The notes under the pieces: model-generated
What the model was told of the DNA's origin: nothing
What the model saw: the letters and a program-made list of their open reading frames with translations, nothing else
Database searches by the model: none
Made by a program: the position numbers and the translations under genes
Shown: piece after piece, positions 7,303 to 9,700 of the stretch
Layout: each line of letters opens with the position of its first letter
How positions within the stretch are numbered: the stretch's first letter is position 1
Assembly (NCBI GenBank): GCA_019418545.1
Contig: DYBQ01000088.1
Span: 357 to 10,056, forward strand
DNA from: Clostridiales bacterium
GTDB lineage: Bacteria > Bacillota > Clostridia > Oscillospirales > Acutalibacteraceae
Reading direction: 5' to 3'
Length of the DNA stretch: 9,700 bases

Positions 7303-8349
7303 TTACATCTTTTCGATTTCATCCATCAAAGCATCCACCAGTTTTTCTTCCGGCACTTTATAGAGGATTTCGCCCTTTTTAAAGAGCAGCCCCTCTCCCA
7401 TGCCGCCGGCAATGCCGATGTCCGCCTCCCTGGCTTCGCCTGGGCCGTTTACTGCACAGCCCATCACCGCCACGGTAATATCCTTCTCACAGCTTTGCAG
7501 CCGCTTTTCCACCTCTGCGGCAATGGAAATCAAATCGATTCTCGTCCTTCCGCAGGTGGGGCACGAAACCATCCTCGGCCCGTGTCCCATGCCAAGGCCT
7601 TTTAGGATGTCCTTTGCCGCATACACTTCCTCCACCGGGTCGGCCGTTAAGGACACCCGGATGGTGTCGCCAATGCCCCGCTGGAGCAAACTTCCAATGC
7701 CGATGGCCGATTTAATCAGCCCCATCCGGGCGGTGCCCGCTTCGGTAACGCCCAAGTGCAAAGGATAGCGGCAGGCCTCTGCCGCCAGCTCATAGGCGCG
7801 AATCATGGTGTCCACGCTGGAGGATTTAATGGAAATCACAATGTCGTCAAAGTCGAACCTTTCGAGGAGCGACGCATGATACAGGGCGCTTTCACACAGG
7901 GCTTCCGGCGTGGGGCTTCCATATTTAGCCAAAATTTCCTTTTCCAAAGAGCCGGAGTTCACCCCAATGCGGATGGGGATATTCCGTCTGCGGCACTCCT
8001 CGGCCACAGCCTTTACATGGTCGTCGCTGCCGATGTTGCCGGGGTTAATGCGGATTTTATCAATGCCCGCCGCCGCCGATTCCAGCGCCAGCTTATAGTC
8101 AAAATGGATGTCTGCCACCAGCGGCACGGAAACCGCCTGTTTGAGGGCGGGAATCAGCGCCACTGCTTCCCGGTTAGGGATAGCGGCGCGGATAATCTGG
8201 CACCCGGCCTTTTCCAGCCGGACAGCCTGGGCCACGCTTCCCGCAATGTCGGTAGACGGCACATTCAGCATGGACTGAATGGTGACAGGCGCGGTGCCGC
8301 CGATGGCGGTTTTTCCGGCCATTACCTGTTTGCTCAAACGTCTTTCCAT
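7303..8349 (-). CDS. ispG: 4-hydroxy-3-methylbut-2-en-1-yl diphosphate synthase
   Basis: IspG (GcpE) reductively converts MEcPP to HMBPP with a [4Fe-4S] cluster, the penultimate step of the MEP isoprenoid pathway, in the cytosol. The 348 aa product is the normal bacterial length without the plant-type insert. Cluster cysteines are C263 and C266 in SCPTCGRTRID and C298 in MGCAVNGPGEA; E305 of that motif matches the conserved acid (E. coli E312). Other family blocks: TIQSMLNVPSTD (23-34), RINPGNIG (100-107), GVTEAGTA (200-207). Two ATGs are possible. The one at 8355 sits one base from GGAGGG, whereas that at 8349 has it seven bases upstream, so 8349 is preferred; the difference is two residues. 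The gene follows rseP by 27 bases without a visible promoter, so the two are probably cotranscribed. Confidence 0.96.
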   Translation of the reverse strand: MERRLSKQVMAGKTAIGGTAPVTIQSMLNVPSTDIAGSVAQAVRLEKAGCQIIRAAIPNREAVALIPALKQAVSVPLVADIHFDYKLALESAAAGIDKIRINPGNIGSDDHVKAVAEECRRRNIPIRIGVNSGSLEKEILAKYGSPTPEALCESALYHASLLERFDFDDIVISIKSSSVDTMIRAYELAAEACRYPLHLGVTEAGTARMGLIKSAIGIGSLLQRGIGDTIRVSLTADPVEEVYAAKDILKGLGMGHGPRMVSCPTCGRTRIDLISIAAEVEKRLQSCEKDITVAVMGCAVNGPGEAREADIGIAGGMGEGLLFKKGEILYKVPEEKLVDALMDEIEKM

Positions 8350-8356
8350 TTCCATT

Positions 8357-8362
8357 CCCTCC
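8357..8362 (-). promoter_or_regulatory. Ribosome binding site deciding the ispG start
   Basis: The minus strand reads GGAGGG. It is too close to the first ATG (8355) and well spaced, seven bases, for the second (8349), which supports the shorter IspG. Confidence 0.65.
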
Positions 8363-8376
8363 GGTTTTTAAAATTC

Positions 8377-9459
8377 CTATCCGCCAAGGCCCTGCCCGTT
8401 AAAGAGCCTGACAATATCGTTAAAGGCTACCAGAATCATAATGCCAATCAGCAGCACAAACCCTGCTGCATGGACCCAGCCCTCATATTTGGGGTTAATG
8501 GGCTTGCGGCGGATTCCCTCAATAATCAGGAAAACAAGCCGTCCGCCGTCCAGTGCCGGCAGGGGCAGCAGGTTTACAATGCCCAGGTTCACGGTGATGA
8601 CCACCATCATCAGGAGGATATTGTTCAGCGCCGCCCAAAAGCTCACTTCCAGCCCCACAGCCGCCGCCTGGGTAATGGCCTGTGCCACGCCCACGGGCCC
8701 GGCCACTTCATTCAGGCCAAACCGCCCGGTAACAAGCCCGGCAAGGCTGACCCACACCATTTTCACCATGGACCAGGTATCGGCAAAGGTTTTTTGGATA
8801 ACGCTGCCAAAGCTGCGCTCTATGGGCTCCACATAAAAGTCCATGGACAGCACCTGCTGGCCGTCCTGCTCCACTGTGTTAAACTTCACATCGTTAAAAG
8901 TAATGCGCTCGCCGTCTCTGTCCACCACAATGTCCACCGAAGCCGGGTCGGCCAAGGCCAAAGCAAAGCTCAAATCCCGGTCGCCGCCGATAGAATAGCC
9001 GTCGATAGAAACAAACCGGTCGCCCACTTCCAGCCCGGCGGCCTGCAAAGCAGAGTTATCCACAAACTTGGAAATGGTAGTACTGGCATAAGTAGGCTCC
9101 TGCACCACAATAATGGCCATCAGCAGAATTCCCAGCACCAGATTCATAAATGCGCCGGCTGCCACCACGATAAACCGCTTCCATACCGGTTTGTTGCCGA
9201 AAGCGCGCTCATCGTCGCTTTCTTCATCCTCGCCCTCCATGGCGCAAAAACCGCCAATGGGAAACAGCCGCAGCGCATAGGTGGTTTCTCCCCGCTGAAA
9301 GCGGAAGAGAGTGGGACCCATGCCCAGCGCGAACTCGTTAACGCGGACGCCCGACATCTTTGCCGTGACAAAATGTCCCAGCTCGTGGAGAAAAATGACA
9401 AGTCCAAAGAGCAGTACCGCAATGATACCCAGTAAAATGTTGATGAAAATGGGAAACAC
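8377..9459 (-). CDS. rseP: Site-2 intramembrane zinc metalloprotease RseP/RasP
   Basis: RseP-family proteases cut single-pass proteins within the membrane, such as anti-sigma factors after a first cleavage, and remnant signal peptides. The 360 aa product starts with a hydrophobic segment carrying HELGH (25-29; H25 and H29 zinc ligands, E26 catalytic). RLFPIGGFCAMEGEDEE (64-80) matches the membrane-associated loop after TM1. A second TM spans about 95-119, a single PDZ domain about 120-200, then GRFGLNEVAGPVGV (245-258), a TM leading to NLLPLPALDGG (296-306) whose D304 is the third zinc ligand, and a last TM at about 330-350. One PDZ and this length fit the Gram-positive form. An in-frame TGA lies three codons before the GTG at 9459, so the protein cannot begin much further upstream. 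That GTG is itself part of the only Shine-Dalgarno-like sequence, so translation may start a few codons later. Confidence 0.95.
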   Translation of the reverse strand: MFPIFINILLGIIAVLLFGLVIFLHELGHFVTAKMSGVRVNEFALGMGPTLFRFQRGETTYALRLFPIGGFCAMEGEDEESDDERAFGNKPVWKRFIVVAAGAFMNLVLGILLMAIIVVQEPTYASTTISKFVDNSALQAAGLEVGDRFVSIDGYSIGGDRDLSFALALADPASVDIVVDRDGERITFNDVKFNTVEQDGQQVLSMDFYVEPIERSFGSVIQKTFADTWSMVKMVWVSLAGLVTGRFGLNEVAGPVGVAQAITQAAAVGLEVSFWAALNNILLMMVVITVNLGIVNLLPLPALDGGRLVFLIIEGIRRKPINPKYEGWVHAAGFVLLIGIMILVAFNDIVRLFNGQGLGG

Positions 9460-9462
9460 CTC
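9457..9462 (-). promoter_or_regulatory. Shine-Dalgarno-like GAGGTG overlapping the annotated rseP start
   Basis: The minus strand reads GAGGTG, and its last three bases are the only GTG/ATG/TTG start available near the N-terminus. Nothing like a ribosome binding site lies further upstream (TTTTTTGAAAC). Used as a true Shine-Dalgarno site, it is correctly spaced for codon 4, ATT, a rare start. Confidence 0.45.
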
Positions 9463-9622
9463 GTTTCAAAAAAGAAAATTGCAGATGATGACTTTATGAA
9501 AAAACGAGAAGAAATGTCTTTCGTTTTTCAATGTGTGGGGCGTGTTTGCTGAAGGGAAAATTATTTGTCGCAAAGAAAGCTGTCCGCGTGGAGAAAGCTA
9601 AAAGTTTACACCTTGCTTCCCC
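9460..9622. other. AT-rich intergenic region upstream of rseP, no gene seen
   Basis: No reading frame here looks coding on either strand. In many Clostridia dxr ends just before rseP, but none of its C-terminal sequence can be recognised. The stretch has A- and T-tracts, an inverted repeat (9500-9528) and an 8-base direct repeat AGAAAGCT (9574-9581 and 9592-9599). No promoter with both boxes could be identified for rseP; the best minus-strand candidates have only about four of six matches per box. Confidence 0.55.
9500..9528. terminator. AT-rich hairpin flanked by A and T tracts, possible weak bidirectional terminator
   Basis: AAAAACGA (9500-9507) pairs with TCGTTTTT (9521-9528), and inside it AAGA (9509-9512) pairs with TCTT (9517-9520), with one bulged G and the loop AATG. 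Each strand therefore has a 12-bp stem ending in a T run (TTTTT on plus, TTTTTT on minus). The shape fits a bidirectional intrinsic terminator, but the stem has few G-C pairs and would be weak. If real, it would separate rseP from whatever lies upstream. Confidence 0.33.
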
Positions 9623-9693
9623 GCGATTTACGGATTCCAAAGGGGCTTAGTCCCTTTGGCGAGGGGGTTAGGGGGCGAGAAGCCCCCAATCGC
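9623..9693. repeat. Nested inverted repeats able to form a three-way junction
   Basis: Three helices are perfect in the sequence. The outer one pairs GCGATT (9623-9628) with AATCGC (9688-9693). Inside lie CCAAAGGG (9637-9644) with CCCTTTGG (9652-9659), closing a seven-base loop, and GGGGGC (9671-9676) with GCCCCC (9682-9687), closing GAGAA. The last helix abuts the outer stem with no unpaired base. This is a compact 71-base fold that could form in DNA or RNA of either strand. It lacks a T-tract and is not a tRNA or any RNA class I recognise. Its composition (G5 and C5 runs) differs from the AT-rich neighbour, suggesting a mobile or dispersed element, which may continue past the window. Confidence 0.55.
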
Positions 9694-9700
9694 CCATCGC

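Noticed and set aside
7756..9435. A 559-codon open frame on the plus strand opposite ispG and rseP
   Set aside because: It spans two real genes and the gap between them on the other strand, has a His/Gln/Asn-rich composition and no motif, and no ribosome site.
9642..9675. G-quadruplex from the G runs in the edge element
   Set aside because: Only three runs of four or more G are present within reach, and they are better explained by the perfect hairpins.
1..9700. CRISPR array, tRNA, rRNA, insertion sequence or phage genes
   Set aside because: No regularly spaced repeats, no tRNA or rRNA signature, no transposase or integrase frame; nearly all the window is filled by six core genes.

Overview
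The window carries one strand of ordinary core metabolism and replication genes. Six protein genes are all read on the minus strand, in the order rseP, ispG, polC, hisZ, hisG, hisD, with hisD running off the left edge. PolC-type DNA polymerase III, short-form HisG paired with HisZ, and the run rseP-ispG-polC point to a Firmicutes genome, most likely class Clostridia. The moderately high GC content, the frequent GTG starts (four of six genes) and the style of the intergenic palindromes suggest the Oscillospiraceae/Ruminococcaceae side, but that placement is inference.

Layout, right to left in the direction of transcription. From 9700 to 9460 there is no gene: a GC-rich structured element (about 9623-9693) at the window edge, then an AT-rich stretch with an A/T-flanked hairpin. 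rseP (site-2 membrane protease) starts at 9459 and is followed after 27 bases by ispG (MEP isoprenoid pathway). A 90-base gap with a GC-rich stem and T-rich tail precedes polC (1454 aa, complete). After polC comes a 169-base gap with a good sigma-A-type promoter only 10 bases past the polC stop, operator-like symmetry at the expected transcription start, and a small palindromic repeat. The histidine genes follow: hisZ and hisG overlap by 4 bases, and hisD starts 35 bases after hisG with a strong ribosome binding site.

Functionally there are two units. The first joins envelope proteolysis, isoprenoid precursor synthesis and chromosome replication, a neighbourhood common in Clostridia, where dxr often stands just before rseP; dxr is not in the 240 bases seen here. 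The second begins histidine biosynthesis: HisZ plus HisG form the ATP phosphoribosyltransferase of step one, and HisD performs the last two oxidations.

I found no sign of a previously undescribed protein system. The unexplained material is intergenic: the folded element at the right edge, the palindrome in the his leader, the his promoter/operator region, and the unusual start region of rseP.
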